From the NCBI GenBank assembly GCA_937928595.1, contig CALGJV010000024.1, forward strand, positions 1 through 34,003: a DNA stretch of 34,003 nucleotides, written 5' to 3'. The number at the start of each line of letters is the position of its first letter. The first letter of the stretch is position 1. Positions 7,217 to 15,183 of the stretch are shown here, one piece after another. Below the pieces are notes generated by a model. That model made no database searches. It worked only from the letters and a program-made list of their open reading frames with translations, and was not told where the DNA came from. A program made the position numbers and the translations under genes. This DNA comes from an uncultured Phycisphaerae bacterium (lineage in GTDB: Bacteria > Planctomycetota > Phycisphaerae > UBA1845 > Fen-1342).

Positions 7217-8232
7217 ACTTTCTTGACGGCGCGATCCCGATCGGCCGGGTGGTCGGCATCACGATCCGGATCCACGTGCTGTTCATCCTCTTCGTCGCTT
7301 TTCGGCTCTTCGACGCCGCGCGCACGGGCGATGTGCGGACGGAGCTCCTGTTCATCGCGCTGCTCTTCGGCCTGGTGCTACTGCACGAGATCGGCCACTG
7401 TCTCGGGGCCCGCGCGGTGGGCGGTCACGCCGAGGACATCCTCATGTGGCCGCTGGGCGGGCTGGCCTATGCCGCCGCGCCGATGCGGCCCTGGCCGCAG
7501 TTCGTGACAGTGGCCGCGGGGCCGGCCGTCAACCTGCTGTTGTGCGTGCTCAGCGCCGGTCTGATCCTGGGTGTGACCCACGGCAACCTCTGGCCGCCGC
7601 TGAACCCGCTGACCGGAAAGTGGACGGTCTCCGGTCCGCACGTTCCGCCGGAATGGCTGACGTACGCGATGGTGTTTTACCACGTCAACCTCTGGCTGCT
7701 CGCCTTCAACCTCCTGCCGATCTTCCCGTTGGACGGCGGGCAGCTCTTCCAGGCCCTGCTCTGGCCGTTCATCGGTCTGCGGCGCGCGGCGGTTCTCGCC
7801 TGTCAGGTCGGGCTCGTGGGCGCGGCGCTGTTTGCGTACCTGGCGCTGCGGGGTGAAGGCAGCATGCTGCTGTTCATCGCGATCTTCGGCGGCCTGACGT
7901 GCTGGCAGCGGCTTCAGGCCGCGCGCCAGGGCATGCTGTACGAGGACCCCGCCTACACCCGCTCGAGCGCTGACGGCCGCCCGTTCTGGCAACGGCTCCT
8001 GGGCAGCGGCCGCCGGCGGCGACCGGAGCGCATGCCGACGGGCCAGATCAACCCGAACCCGGGCGGCTGGGAAGCCCGGCAGGCCGAGCGGGCGGCCGAG
8101 GAGGCCGAGCTCGACCGCATCCTGAAGAAGGTGTCGGAACACGGCATCCACAGCCTGTCGTACATCGAGCGGCAGACGCTCGAGCGGATCACGCGCGAGC
8201 GGCAGGCCGCCGGCGACCCGCGCAAGCTCTGA
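7213..8232 (+). CDS. M50 (site-2 protease-like) intramembrane metalloprotease
   Basis: This 339-residue multi-pass membrane protein has the zinc motif HEIGH at 58-62 inside a hydrophobic helix. The second conserved motif is NLLPIFPLDGGQLFQ at about 166-180 (D174 is the third zinc ligand). The layout fits the SpoIVFB/Rv2625c-like branch without a PDZ domain. The cytoplasmic tail (about 250-339) is Arg- and Glu-rich and ends in a helical segment (DRILKKVSEHGIHSLSYIERQTLERI). That segment resembles the small DUF6576-type C-terminal module found on bacterial rhomboid and M50 proteases. It likely cleaves single-span membrane proteins such as anti-sigma factors, but no substrate candidate is adjacent. 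The start overlaps the Nudix stop (ATGA). Confidence 0.9.
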   Translation: MNFLDGAIPIGRVVGITIRIHVLFILFVAFRLFDAARTGDVRTELLFIALLFGLVLLHEIGHCLGARAVGGHAEDILMWPLGGLAYAAAPMRPWPQFVTVAAGPAVNLLLCVLSAGLILGVTHGNLWPPLNPLTGKWTVSGPHVPPEWLTYAMVFYHVNLWLLAFNLLPIFPLDGGQLFQALLWPFIGLRRAAVLACQVGLVGAALFAYLALRGEGSMLLFIAIFGGLTCWQRLQAARQGMLYEDPAYTRSSADGRPFWQRLLGSGRRRRPERMPTGQINPNPGGWEARQAERAAEEAELDRILKKVSEHGIHSLSYIERQTLERITRERQAAGDPRKL

Positions 8233-8257
8233 ACGCCGGACCGCCCCGCGATACAAT
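8229..8257 (+). promoter_or_regulatory. Putative promoter of the tRNA-binding protein gene
   Basis: CTGAAC (8229-8234) and TACAAT (8252-8257) are separated by 17 nt and followed by a GAGGAG ribosome-binding site at 8293-8298, 7 nt before ATG 8306. The -35 is a partial match and the -10 is good. Confidence 0.45.
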
Positions 8258-8305
8258 GACCGCCGCGCTCGGTCGCCATGCGGCCGGGCCGCGAGGAGAC
8301 GCCCG

Positions 8306-8650
8306 ATGTCCGACACCCCCGCCGGGATCACGTACGACGATTTCGCGAAGCTGGACCTGCGTGTGGGCACGGTCCTCTCCGCCGCGCCGCATCCCAACGC
8401 CGACAAGCTGCTGGTGCTGCAAGTGGACCTCGGCCGCGAGCAGCGCCAGATCATCGCGGGCATTCGGGCGCACTACGACCCCGCGACGCTTCCCGGCCGG
8501 CAGATCGTCGTGGTCGCGAACCTGGCGCCGCGCATGATGCGGGGCCTGGAAAGCCAGGGGATGCTGCTGGCGGCGTCGAGCGACGATCACGCGCAGGTGA
8601 TTCTGCTCCAGCCGGAACGGCCGCTCGCGGCCGGCGCGAAGGTGTCGTAG
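8306..8650 (+). CDS. Stand-alone tRNA-binding domain protein (MetRS C-terminal/CsaA-like)
   Basis: This 114-residue OB-fold protein matches the EMAP II-like domain appended to methionyl-tRNA synthetase. It has FAKLDLRVGTV (13-23), HPNADKLLVLQVDLG (29-43), RQIIAGI and NLAPRMMRGLESQGMLLAA (72-90). These are the conserved signature stretches of the family. Proteins of this size act either as a detached tRNA-binding subunit of MetRS or as CsaA-type chaperones, and sequence alone does not separate these. It is monocistronic, with its own promoter-like boxes and a good SD. It converges on the WYL regulator gene with only 4 nt between stops. Confidence 0.88.
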   Translation: MSDTPAGITYDDFAKLDLRVGTVLSAAPHPNADKLLVLQVDLGREQRQIIAGIRAHYDPATLPGRQIVVVANLAPRMMRGLESQGMLLAASSDDHAQVILLQPERPLAAGAKVS

Positions 8651-8654
8651 CCGG

Positions 8655-9680
8655 TCAGTCCGCGTGCCGCGCCGCGGCCGCCAGCAGCTCGGCCCGCAGC
8701 TCGGCCCGCAGCCATGCCGGGCGGACCACCTCGGCGAACTCGCCGTAGCCCTTCAGCCAGCGCTTGAACTCGACCACGTTCGACAGCCGGAACGTCGCGA
8801 TGAGCACGTCGGCGTCTTCCGGCGACGGGTCGAACAGCGTCGCCTCGCCCGGCTGCCGCCGGAGCTGCTGCGACTCGTGCCACACGCGCTCCTCGATCAG
8901 CTCCGCGACCGGCCCGCTGAACCGCACGACGATCTCCACCGGCGGACCCGCGCCGTGGAATATGCCGAAGCTCCCGCGGAAGTGCTCCTCGAGCCGGAAA
9001 TCCGCCGGGCGCTCGAACGTCCCGGCCGTCGGGGCCGCCGCCGTGATCCGGTTCACCTTGAAGACGCGCAGCGCCGCGGCGCGGTGCGAGCGTCCGACCA
9101 CGAACAGATCGTCGTCGTACAGCACCAGGCCGTAGGGATCCAGGCGGGTCGTGTAGTCCACGCCCCGCCACAGCGCCCGGTAGGTCACCTCGACGGTCCG
9201 AGCCTCGCGGGCGGCGTCGGACAAGAGCCGGATAATGTCGGCCTGCTCCGCGTAGTCCGTGAAGCCGGCCCGCCGCACGTGCAGAACGTCGTCGAGCTCG
9301 CGGAAGTACTCCAGCGCCCGTGCCGGGATCAGCGCCCGGATCTTCTCCAGCAGCGACGCCAGCCCCTCGGCGAAGTGCGTGCCGGCCAGCGGCCGCAGCA
9401 GGTGCTCGGCCAGGTGCAGCGACACGGCCTCGGTCAGTCCCAGCACGAGCGGCCCGCTGCGGAAGAAATCGTGCGGCAGGCGCCAGTAGCGCTTGCCGTA
9501 CTCGTCCTCCTGGTGCTCGAGCGGGAAGCCGACCTCCTCGAGCGCCTCGAAATCGCGCTGGATGGTCCGCTCGGTCACGCCGAGCTCTGCGGCGATCGCC
9601 CGCAGCGGCAGACCCGTGCCGCGCGTCTGGAGCATCCGCAGCAGGTTCCAGTGCCGCAGGATCTGTTCGCCGCGCGCCAT
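8655..9680 (-). CDS. WYL-domain HTH transcriptional regulator
   Basis: This 341-residue regulator has an HTH_11/DeoR-like winged helix at about 8-60 (LPLRAIAAELGVTERTIQRDFEAL) that binds DNA. A WYL domain follows at about 145-225 (VEVTYRALWRGVDYTTRLDPYGLVLYDDDLFVVGRS) and is expected to sense a nucleotide-type or other small ligand. The C-terminal WCX domain (about 240-330) ends in the usual NVVEFKRWLKGYGEFAEVV helix. The start at ATG 9680 puts the HTH at the normal distance from the N-terminus and has GAGGGTG upstream. The longer frame to 9746 adds an atypical leader. It is divergent from the four-gene membrane block, so regulation of that block is possible but unproven. Confidence 0.88.
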   Translation of the reverse strand: MARGEQILRHWNLLRMLQTRGTGLPLRAIAAELGVTERTIQRDFEALEEVGFPLEHQEDEYGKRYWRLPHDFFRSGPLVLGLTEAVSLHLAEHLLRPLAGTHFAEGLASLLEKIRALIPARALEYFRELDDVLHVRRAGFTDYAEQADIIRLLSDAAREARTVEVTYRALWRGVDYTTRLDPYGLVLYDDDLFVVGRSHRAAALRVFKVNRITAAAPTAGTFERPADFRLEEHFRGSFGIFHGAGPPVEIVVRFSGPVAELIEERVWHESQQLRRQPGEATLFDPSPEDADVLIATFRLSNVVEFKRWLKGYGEFAEVVRPAWLRAELRAELLAAAARHAD

Positions 9681-9847
9681 GGGCACCCTCGCCACCCGCC
9701 GATCGGGAGTTATCGGGCATCCTATCGGTTGCCGCGGCGGCGCCAAGTCCGCCGCCCGGCATTGACAAACGCCGCGCGCTTTGCGACCGTTCGCCCGGTG
9801 CGCGCCGCCGGAGCGCCGCGCACCGCCCGCGGAGACGTGACGGCGCC

Positions 9848-10648
9848 ATGCAACACCCCGACGGCCTGATGCTCACGCTCATGCTGCTGTTCGGCGGCGT
9901 GATCCTGCTGTCGCTCTGGCGCGCCCGCCACAAGCTGCCCTACGTGCGGCCCATTCCCGGCATCGTCTCGATCGAGGAAGCCGTCGGCCGCGCCACCGAA
10001 CTCGGCCGCCCCGTCGTGTTCGCCATGGGCGAGGGCGACATCCGCGACATCGTCACGCACGCCTCGCTGTCGATCCTTGAGTACGTCGCGCGGCTGGCCG
10101 CCCGGCTGCGGGCCAGCTTCATCGCGATGGTCCGCAAGCCCGACGTTTACCCGTTCGCCGAGAACATCGTCCGCGACGCCTACCGCGTCGAGGGCGCGGC
10201 CGAGGACTTCCGCCCCGAGGAGCAGGTGCGCTTCCTGTCGGACGACGCCATCGTCTACGCGATGTCCACCGCCCGGCTGATCCAGGAAGCCCCGGCCGGC
10301 TGCGCCCTGTTCTTCGGCGGGTTCTTCTTCACCAGCCTGCTGATGACCGAGCCGGGCGCGCAGTCGGGCGTGCTCCAGATCGCCGGCGACCCGACACTCG
10401 GCCAGATCCCGTTCTTCGTCTGCACGTGCGATTACACCATCATCGGCGAGGAGTTCTTCGCGGCCGGGGCGTACGTCAGCAGCGACCCCACGGTCCGCGG
10501 GGCGCTGGTCGGGCAGGACTTCATCAAGGTCGTGCTGGCGCTGCTCGTGCTGGTCGGCACGGGCGCGCTGCTGCTGGCCGGCGGCGCCGGCGAGGGGCCG
10601 GCGTACGAGACGGCCCGCGGACTCATGAAGTACGTGACGCAGAAATGA
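9848..10648 (+). CDS. DUF6754-type membrane protein
   Basis: This 266-residue protein has one TM helix at about 7-23, a globular domain at about 35-222 and a second TM helix near 227-248. The globular part fits what I recall of the DUF6754 pattern: ATELGRPVVFAMGEGDI, YVARLAARL, VRFLSDDAIVYAM, LFFGGFFFTSLLMTEPGA, and FFVCTCDYTIIGEEFFAAGAYVS. The family has no known function. The repeated GEGD, GGFF and IGEE turns and alternating strands and helices suggest a Rossmann-like fold, which is inference. ATG 9848 is the first start giving a clean N-terminal helix, with only a weak GGAG upstream. It is the first gene of a tight plus-strand block of four. Confidence 0.75.
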   Translation: MQHPDGLMLTLMLLFGGVILLSLWRARHKLPYVRPIPGIVSIEEAVGRATELGRPVVFAMGEGDIRDIVTHASLSILEYVARLAARLRASFIAMVRKPDVYPFAENIVRDAYRVEGAAEDFRPEEQVRFLSDDAIVYAMSTARLIQEAPAGCALFFGGFFFTSLLMTEPGAQSGVLQIAGDPTLGQIPFFVCTCDYTIIGEEFFAAGAYVSSDPTVRGALVGQDFIKVVLALLVLVGTGALLLAGGAGEGPAYETARGLMKYVTQK

Positions 10649-10676
10649 CCCGCGCGGCCGGCGCGGAGAGGCGTGG

Positions 10677-11387
10677 ATGCGCAAGACAGTCGTACGGGTC
10701 GTGACACTGCTGGGCGGGCTGTTCTTCGTGCTCGAGTTCATGCTGCCCGCCGAGCTGCGCCGCCCCGGCGCGGACCGGCCGTACTTCACCAACCCGTTCT
10801 CGCCGTGGCTCAACCTGGCCACGGACCTGGTGATCGTGCTCGGCACGATGGCCTTCCTGCTCGGCCCCATCAACCTCATCCGCAGCCATTTCGGGAATCT
10901 CGTCCGCTGGCGGCGCGGCGCGGTCGAGAGCGCGGTCTTCCTGTTGTTCCTGGCTCTCGGCCTGGGACTGGCCGGGGTGAAGGAGTTTCCCGATTTGAAA
11001 GACGCGCTCGGCCTGGCGGCCGCGAGTGACGCGTTCCAGAGCGGCTACAACCTGCTGTTCTACGGGCTGATGAGCGCGTTCGGCGCGACCAGCATGGCGC
11101 TGCTGGCTTTCTACCTGGTGTCGGCGGCCTACCGGTCGTTCCGGTTCCAGAGCCTCGAAGCGGGCGTGATGATGATCACCGCGCTCGTCGTCCTGCTTGG
11201 GCTGGTGCCGCTGGGCACGTTCCTGACGAGCTGGCTGCCGACCGAGCTCCAGTTGCCGACGTGGGCCGCGTGGATCTTCGCCGTGCCCAACAGCGCCGTG
11301 CAGCGCGCGGTCGTCATCGGCACGTTCGCCGGGGCCTTCGCCGCGGGCCTGCGCCTGTGGCTCGGCGTCGGCCAGAAGACGGAGTGA
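10677..11387 (+). CDS. Six-helix membrane protein, unknown
   Basis: I do not recognise this 236-residue protein. It is strongly hydrophobic with about six TM segments (near 5-23, 42-66, 82-102, 117-150, 157-180, 192-230). Between helices 1 and 2 is a polar loop rich in Pro and Arg, and between 3 and 4 a loop with EFPDLKDALG. No catalytic or transporter motif stands out. A GGAGAGG ribosome-binding site lies 5 nt before ATG 10677. The gene sits 28 nt after the DUF6754 gene and 4 nt before the next gene, so it belongs to the same transcript. It is probably the membrane partner of one of the two globular proteins encoded beside it. Confidence 0.8.
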   Translation: MRKTVVRVVTLLGGLFFVLEFMLPAELRRPGADRPYFTNPFSPWLNLATDLVIVLGTMAFLLGPINLIRSHFGNLVRWRRGAVESAVFLLFLALGLGLAGVKEFPDLKDALGLAAASDAFQSGYNLLFYGLMSAFGATSMALLAFYLVSAAYRSFRFQSLEAGVMMITALVVLLGLVPLGTFLTSWLPTELQLPTWAAWIFAVPNSAVQRAVVIGTFAGAFAAGLRLWLGVGQKTE

Positions 11388-11391
11388 GCCG

Positions 11392-12240
11392 ATGCGGTTT
11401 CTCGCCCACCTGCACCGGATCGACCGCCGCTGGCTGTACGTGGCCACGCTTGTCCTGATGCTCGTGCCCTTTGTCAAGCCGCTGACGCTGCCGGCCGGGC
11501 ACGTGTCGCGCACGACGCGGGCGGCGTTCGAGCTGATCGACAGTTGTCCGCCGGACAAGGTCGTGATCATCGACTCGAGCTGGGACGCGGGCTCGCAGGC
11601 CGAGAACCGCGCCCAGCTCGAAGCGGTGGTCGCCCACCTCTGCCGCCGGAAGATCAAGTTCATCGTGACCTCGCTCGGTGTCACGCCGCTGGGCCCCGAC
11701 TTCGCCCGCGACATCATCCGCCCGCAGGTCGAGCGGGCCGGCTACGAATACGGTCGCGACTGGGTGCAGCTCGGCTTCGTCCAGGGCGTGGCCGGGGCGC
11801 TGGGTCCGGTGATCGACCGCTTCAGCCGCGACCTCTGGGGGCTCTACCCGCGCGACATCCACAACACGCCCGTCGAGCAACTGCCGCTGATGCAGGCCGT
11901 GCGGCGCGGGGCCGACGCGCACGCGCTGTGCTGTTTCACGTACGCCCCGGTCTACGAGTGGATCAGCTTCGCGAACGCCCAGTACGGCCTGCGGCTCGTC
12001 TTCGGCTGCATGACCATCATGTGCCCGGCGTACTACCCGTACATCGACAGCGGCCAGCTCGCCGGCATGCTGGTCGGCAACGTCGGCGCCGCCGAGTACG
12101 AGGCCCTCAACGGCACGGCCGGACGCGGCACCCGGCTGGGCGTGCCGGCGGCCTTCGGCAACGGCGCGGTCATCGCCGCCGCAGTGCTGGGCAACATCGG
12201 CCTGTGGGCCGAGCGGCGGGCGCGGAGGGCCGCGGCATGA
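11392..12240 (+). CDS. Membrane-anchored globular protein, unknown
   Basis: I do not recognise this 282-residue protein. An N-terminal TM helix (about 16-36) precedes a globular domain (about 45-245) with alternating strands and helices. Examples are DKVVIIDSSWDAGSQAENRAQLEAVVAHL and RKIKFIVTSLGVTPLGPDFARDII, which look Rossmann-like. A hydrophobic C-terminal segment (about 252-274, NGAVIAAAVLGNIGLW) is probably a second TM helix before a basic tail. Four cysteines occur: C52, then CC in the ALCCFTY stretch, and C in the GCMTIMC pair. The overall plan mirrors the DUF6754 protein two genes upstream. The start follows the previous stop by 4 nt with GGAGTGAG as SD. The stop overlaps the next start as ATGA. 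Confidence 0.8.
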   Translation: MRFLAHLHRIDRRWLYVATLVLMLVPFVKPLTLPAGHVSRTTRAAFELIDSCPPDKVVIIDSSWDAGSQAENRAQLEAVVAHLCRRKIKFIVTSLGVTPLGPDFARDIIRPQVERAGYEYGRDWVQLGFVQGVAGALGPVIDRFSRDLWGLYPRDIHNTPVEQLPLMQAVRRGADAHALCCFTYAPVYEWISFANAQYGLRLVFGCMTIMCPAYYPYIDSGQLAGMLVGNVGAAEYEALNGTAGRGTRLGVPAAFGNGAVIAAAVLGNIGLWAERRARRAAA

Positions 12241-12995
12241 CCGACACGCCGGTCATCTGGCTCGCCGCTTTCGTCACGGTCGTCGTCTTCAGCTACGCGC
12301 TGAAGGACAGCTACATCTACCGGCTCGTGCAGCACGCCACGCTCGGCGCCACGGTCGGCGTCACGGTCGTCGTCACCTGGAAACAGGTCCTGCTGCCGCG
12401 CTGGTGGGCGCCGATCTGGGCGGCGGCGCAGGGCACGGCGATCGACCCGGCCACCAGCCGGCCGGACTACGGGGGCCTGCTCTGGCTGCTCGCGCTGATT
12501 CCCGGCCTGCTGTGGTATTTTCAGCTCTCGAAGAAATGGTTCTGGCTCAGCACGCTCATCACCGGGCTGTTCGTGGGCACCGCCGCCGGGCTGGCGTTCA
12601 AGAACCAGATCCTGCTGATCATGCCGCAGCTCGCGGCCTCCATCAAACCGCTCAATCCCTTCGTCCGCCCCGACCCGGCCCTGCTGTACGGCCCGGCCTG
12701 GCCCGAGCCCGGCACGCCCGCCGCGTGGGCCGCCGCGCTCAACAACGCGCTGTTCCTCGCCGCCCTGCTGGCGACGCTGTTCTACTTCTTCTTCTCCGTC
12801 CGCACCGACCACCGCTTTCTCCAGGCCCCGCGCCGCTTCGGGCGGCTGGCGATCATGGTCTGCCTCGGCGCGATGTTCGGCAGCACGGTCATGACGCGCA
12901 TGGCCTACCTGCTGGACCGGCTCATGTTCCTCTCGCACGACTGGTGGCAGGAGCAGGTGCTCGTGCTTCTCCCACGCGTCTGGGGCGGGGGCTGA
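12237..12995 (+). CDS. Second six-helix membrane protein of the block, unknown
   Basis: This 252-residue polytopic protein has about six TM segments: near 5-23, 29-52, 75-95, 97-125, 170-193 and 204-232. A long polar, Pro-rich loop (about 130-165, LNPFVRPDPALLYGPAWPEP) lies between helices 4 and 5. It is Trp-rich, especially in the loop after helix 2 (PRWWAPIWAA) and near the C-terminus (HDWWQEQ). I see no known family motif. ATG 12237 overlaps the previous stop by 4 nt, so it is translationally coupled to the globular protein before it. It is the last gene of the four-gene block. About 100 nt of non-coding sequence separates it from queC. Confidence 0.8.
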   Translation: MTDTPVIWLAAFVTVVVFSYALKDSYIYRLVQHATLGATVGVTVVVTWKQVLLPRWWAPIWAAAQGTAIDPATSRPDYGGLLWLLALIPGLLWYFQLSKKWFWLSTLITGLFVGTAAGLAFKNQILLIMPQLAASIKPLNPFVRPDPALLYGPAWPEPGTPAAWAAALNNALFLAALLATLFYFFFSVRTDHRFLQAPRRFGRLAIMVCLGAMFGSTVMTRMAYLLDRLMFLSHDWWQEQVLVLLPRVWGGG

Positions 12996-13097
12996 CGCCG
13001 GCGTCCCGCGGCGATACGCTGCCGGGGCGATGTTCCGGCGAACCGGTCCACCACCGTCGCGGCGTCCGGCAACGCACGCCGCCCGCGAGCACGCGCC

Positions 13098-13778
13098 GTG
13101 ACGCCCCCACCGGCCATCGTGCTGCTCTCGGGCGGACTCGACAGCGCCACGACGCTCGCCATCGCCCGCGCCGACGGCTTCGCGCCGCTCGCGCTGAGCT
13201 TCCGCTACGGTCAGCGGCACGCCTGCGAACTCGACGCGGCCCGACGCGTCGCCGCCGCGGCCGGCGTGCGGGAACACCGCATCATCGACATCGACCTGCG
13301 GTCGCTGGGCGGGTCCGCCCTGACGTCGGACCTGGCGGTGCCCAAGGACCGCGATCTCGCCGCCGACGAAATCCCGATCACCTACGTGCCCGCGCGCAAC
13401 ACCATCTTCCTCGCGCTGGCCCTGGCCCTGGCCGAGGTCCGCGACGCCGCCGACATCTACATCGGCGTCAACGCGATCGACTACAGCGGCTACCCGGACT
13501 GCCGGCCGGAGTACCTCGCCGCGTTCGAGCGGCTGGGCGCGCTGGCGACGAAGGCCGGCGTGGAGGGCCGGCCGCTCCACATCCACGCGCCGTTGCTGCA
13601 TCTGTCGAAGGTGGAGATCGTGCGCCGCGGCCTGGCGCTGGGTGTGGATTACAGCCTGACGCGGAGCTGCTACGACCCCGACGCCGCCGGACGCGCTTGC
13701 GGGCACTGCGACAGTTGCCGCCTGCGCCGGGCCGCCTTCGCCGCGCTGGGGCGGACGGACCCCGCCCCGTATCAGTAA
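13098..13778 (+). CDS. queC: 7-cyano-7-deazaguanine synthase QueC
   Basis: QueC converts 7-carboxy-7-deazaguanine to preQ0 with ATP and ammonia, in the queuosine pathway. The 226 residues contain the PP-loop SGGLDS at 11-16, [14 protein letters not shown] at 35-49, the conserved [12 protein letters not shown] (97-108) and [17 protein letters not shown]. The zinc cysteines are C191, C201, C204 and C207 in CYDP...CGHCDSC. The start is GTG 13098, giving the normal short lead before the first strand, without a visible SD. No queD, queE or queF lies next to it. The tgt and queA genes at the right end belong to a segment that looks like another lineage and should not be read as its partners. Confidence 0.95.
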   Translation: MTPPPAIVLLSGGLDSATTLAIARADGFAPLALSFRYGQRHACELDAARRVAAAAGVREHRIIDIDLRSLGGSALTSDLAVPKDRDLAADEIPITYVPARNTIFLALALALAEVRDAADIYIGVNAIDYSGYPDCRPEYLAAFERLGALATKAGVEGRPLHIHAPLLHLSKVEIVRRGLALGVDYSLTRSCYDPDAAGRACGHCDSCRLRRAAFAALGRTDPAPYQ

Positions 13779-13785
13779 CCGCGCC

Positions 13786-15084
13786 TCAGTCCCGCGCCCG
13801 GCGCTTCACCGCGTACATGGCCTTGTCCGCGGCCGCCAGCAGCGCCGCCGCGTCGGCCCCGGGATGCTCCGACAGCGTCACGATGCCGGCGGACAGGGCC
13901 GGCGGCGGGTCCAGCGGCGTGAGCGTCCGGGCACGCTGAGCGAACAGCGCGGCGATCCGGTCGACCACGGTGCGGGCCGTCCGGGCATCGGTCCCGGGCA
14001 GCGCCAGCACGAACTCGTCGCCGCCAAGCCGCGCCGCCACGTCCGTTCCCTGGCGCACGGTCGCGCGCAGCAGCTCACCGACGAAGCTCAACACGCGGTC
14101 GCCGGCCGCGTGGCCGAACCGATCGTTGACGCCTTTGAACCGGTCGACGTCGAACACGACCAGCGCCAGGTCGCCTCCGCGGGCGAACTCCCGCTCGCAC
14201 AGCGTCGGCAGCACGCGTTCGAGCCCGCGGCGGCTGGCGAGCTGTGTGAGCGGATCGGTCAGCGCCTCCCGCTCCGCCTGCCGCCGCGCCTGCTCGGCTC
14301 GCCGGGTGCGCGCGTCAACCTGTGCATCGACCGTCATCCGCATCAGCAGCGCCTCGGTCTGGGCCCGTTCCAGCTCGAGCCCCAGCCGCTGCGCCGCGTC
14401 CACCAGCTTCCGCAGCTCACCCGGGACGCCGTCCGGGTCCGCCGGCCGGACCTCGCCCCGCAACGCGCCGGCCACGCAATCCAGGAGCTGCCGCGTCGGC
14501 GCGACGATCATCCGGTGAAACAGCGTCGCGACCAGCGCCAATCCGGCGGCTCCGGCCGCGACTAAACCCGCTACCAGCAAGGCCGCGCGCCCTCCCGCCC
14601 GCGGCTCGGCGGCCACCACGACGGCCAGACGCCCGCCGTCGGGCAGCGGCCAGACGCGCAGCTCCGCCGGGCCGGACGCCCCGGCGGGTGTCTCCAGCCG
14701 CGACCGCGCCGGTCCGCGGCCGAGCGCCGCGATCCGCTCCGCCAGCTCCGCGAAGGACGGCCCGCCCGCGCGTCGAAACTCGGTCCCCTCGCCGTCCGGC
14801 CGCACCACCCCCAGCCACTGCACGCGGGCCGCGACTTGCGCGAGCGACTCCCCGCCGGCCGCTTCCGCGTCGGCCCCCTGCCGCCCCAGGATCGTGACCG
14901 CTGCCAAGGCCGGCAGCGTGACCTCATCCTCCGGGTCGGCGGCCCGCTCCACGGTCCACGTCCGGTAAGCCAACCACGTCGGGACGGCCACGACCACCGC
15001 CGTAAGGGCGATGACCAGACGGCCGCGCGCCTCGAGCGTGCGCGGCAGCAGCCGTCGCAGGAATCCGGTTCGCACGTTCATCAC
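13786..15084 (-). CDS. Membrane GGDEF diguanylate cyclase
   Basis: This 432-residue protein is predicted to make cyclic di-GMP from two GTP. TM helices at about 22-40 and 167-190 bracket an extracytoplasmic domain (41-166) that is probably sensory. A HAMP-like linker and a long helix (about 191-270, rich in Arg, Gln and Glu) lead to the GGDEF domain (about 272-430). The intact RLGGDEF active site is at 352-358 and FDVDRFKGVNDRFGHAAGD at 311-329. The residues where an RXXD inhibitory site would sit read QGTD, so product feedback at the canonical I-site is unlikely. It lies 99 nt behind the SGNH hydrolase gene on the same strand and converges on queC with 7 nt between them. Confidence 0.92.
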   Translation of the reverse strand: MMNVRTGFLRRLLPRTLEARGRLVIALTAVVVAVPTWLAYRTWTVERAADPEDEVTLPALAAVTILGRQGADAEAAGGESLAQVAARVQWLGVVRPDGEGTEFRRAGGPSFAELAERIAALGRGPARSRLETPAGASGPAELRVWPLPDGGRLAVVVAAEPRAGGRAALLVAGLVAAGAAGLALVATLFHRMIVAPTRQLLDCVAGALRGEVRPADPDGVPGELRKLVDAAQRLGLELERAQTEALLMRMTVDAQVDARTRRAEQARRQAEREALTDPLTQLASRRGLERVLPTLCEREFARGGDLALVVFDVDRFKGVNDRFGHAAGDRVLSFVGELLRATVRQGTDVAARLGGDEFVLALPGTDARTARTVVDRIAALFAQRARTLTPLDPPPALSAGIVTLSEHPGADAAALLAAADKAMYAVKRRARD

Positions 15085-15183
15085 CGGAAGTATCGGCTCG
15101 CCCCCGAGCGGGCGTGACCGCGACGCCGCGGCGCGGCGGTCGGCGGGCCGGGCCGTTCCGCATTCTCGGACGGCGCGTGGGCC

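Noticed and set aside
8655-9680. WYL regulator as a sign of a CRISPR or defence island
   Set aside because: WYL proteins do occur there, but no repeats, nucleases, helicases or other defence genes are in the neighbourhood.
8655-9746. Longer start of the WYL regulator at 9746
   Set aside because: It adds a Pro/Arg-rich leader. ATG 9680 places the HTH at the expected distance.
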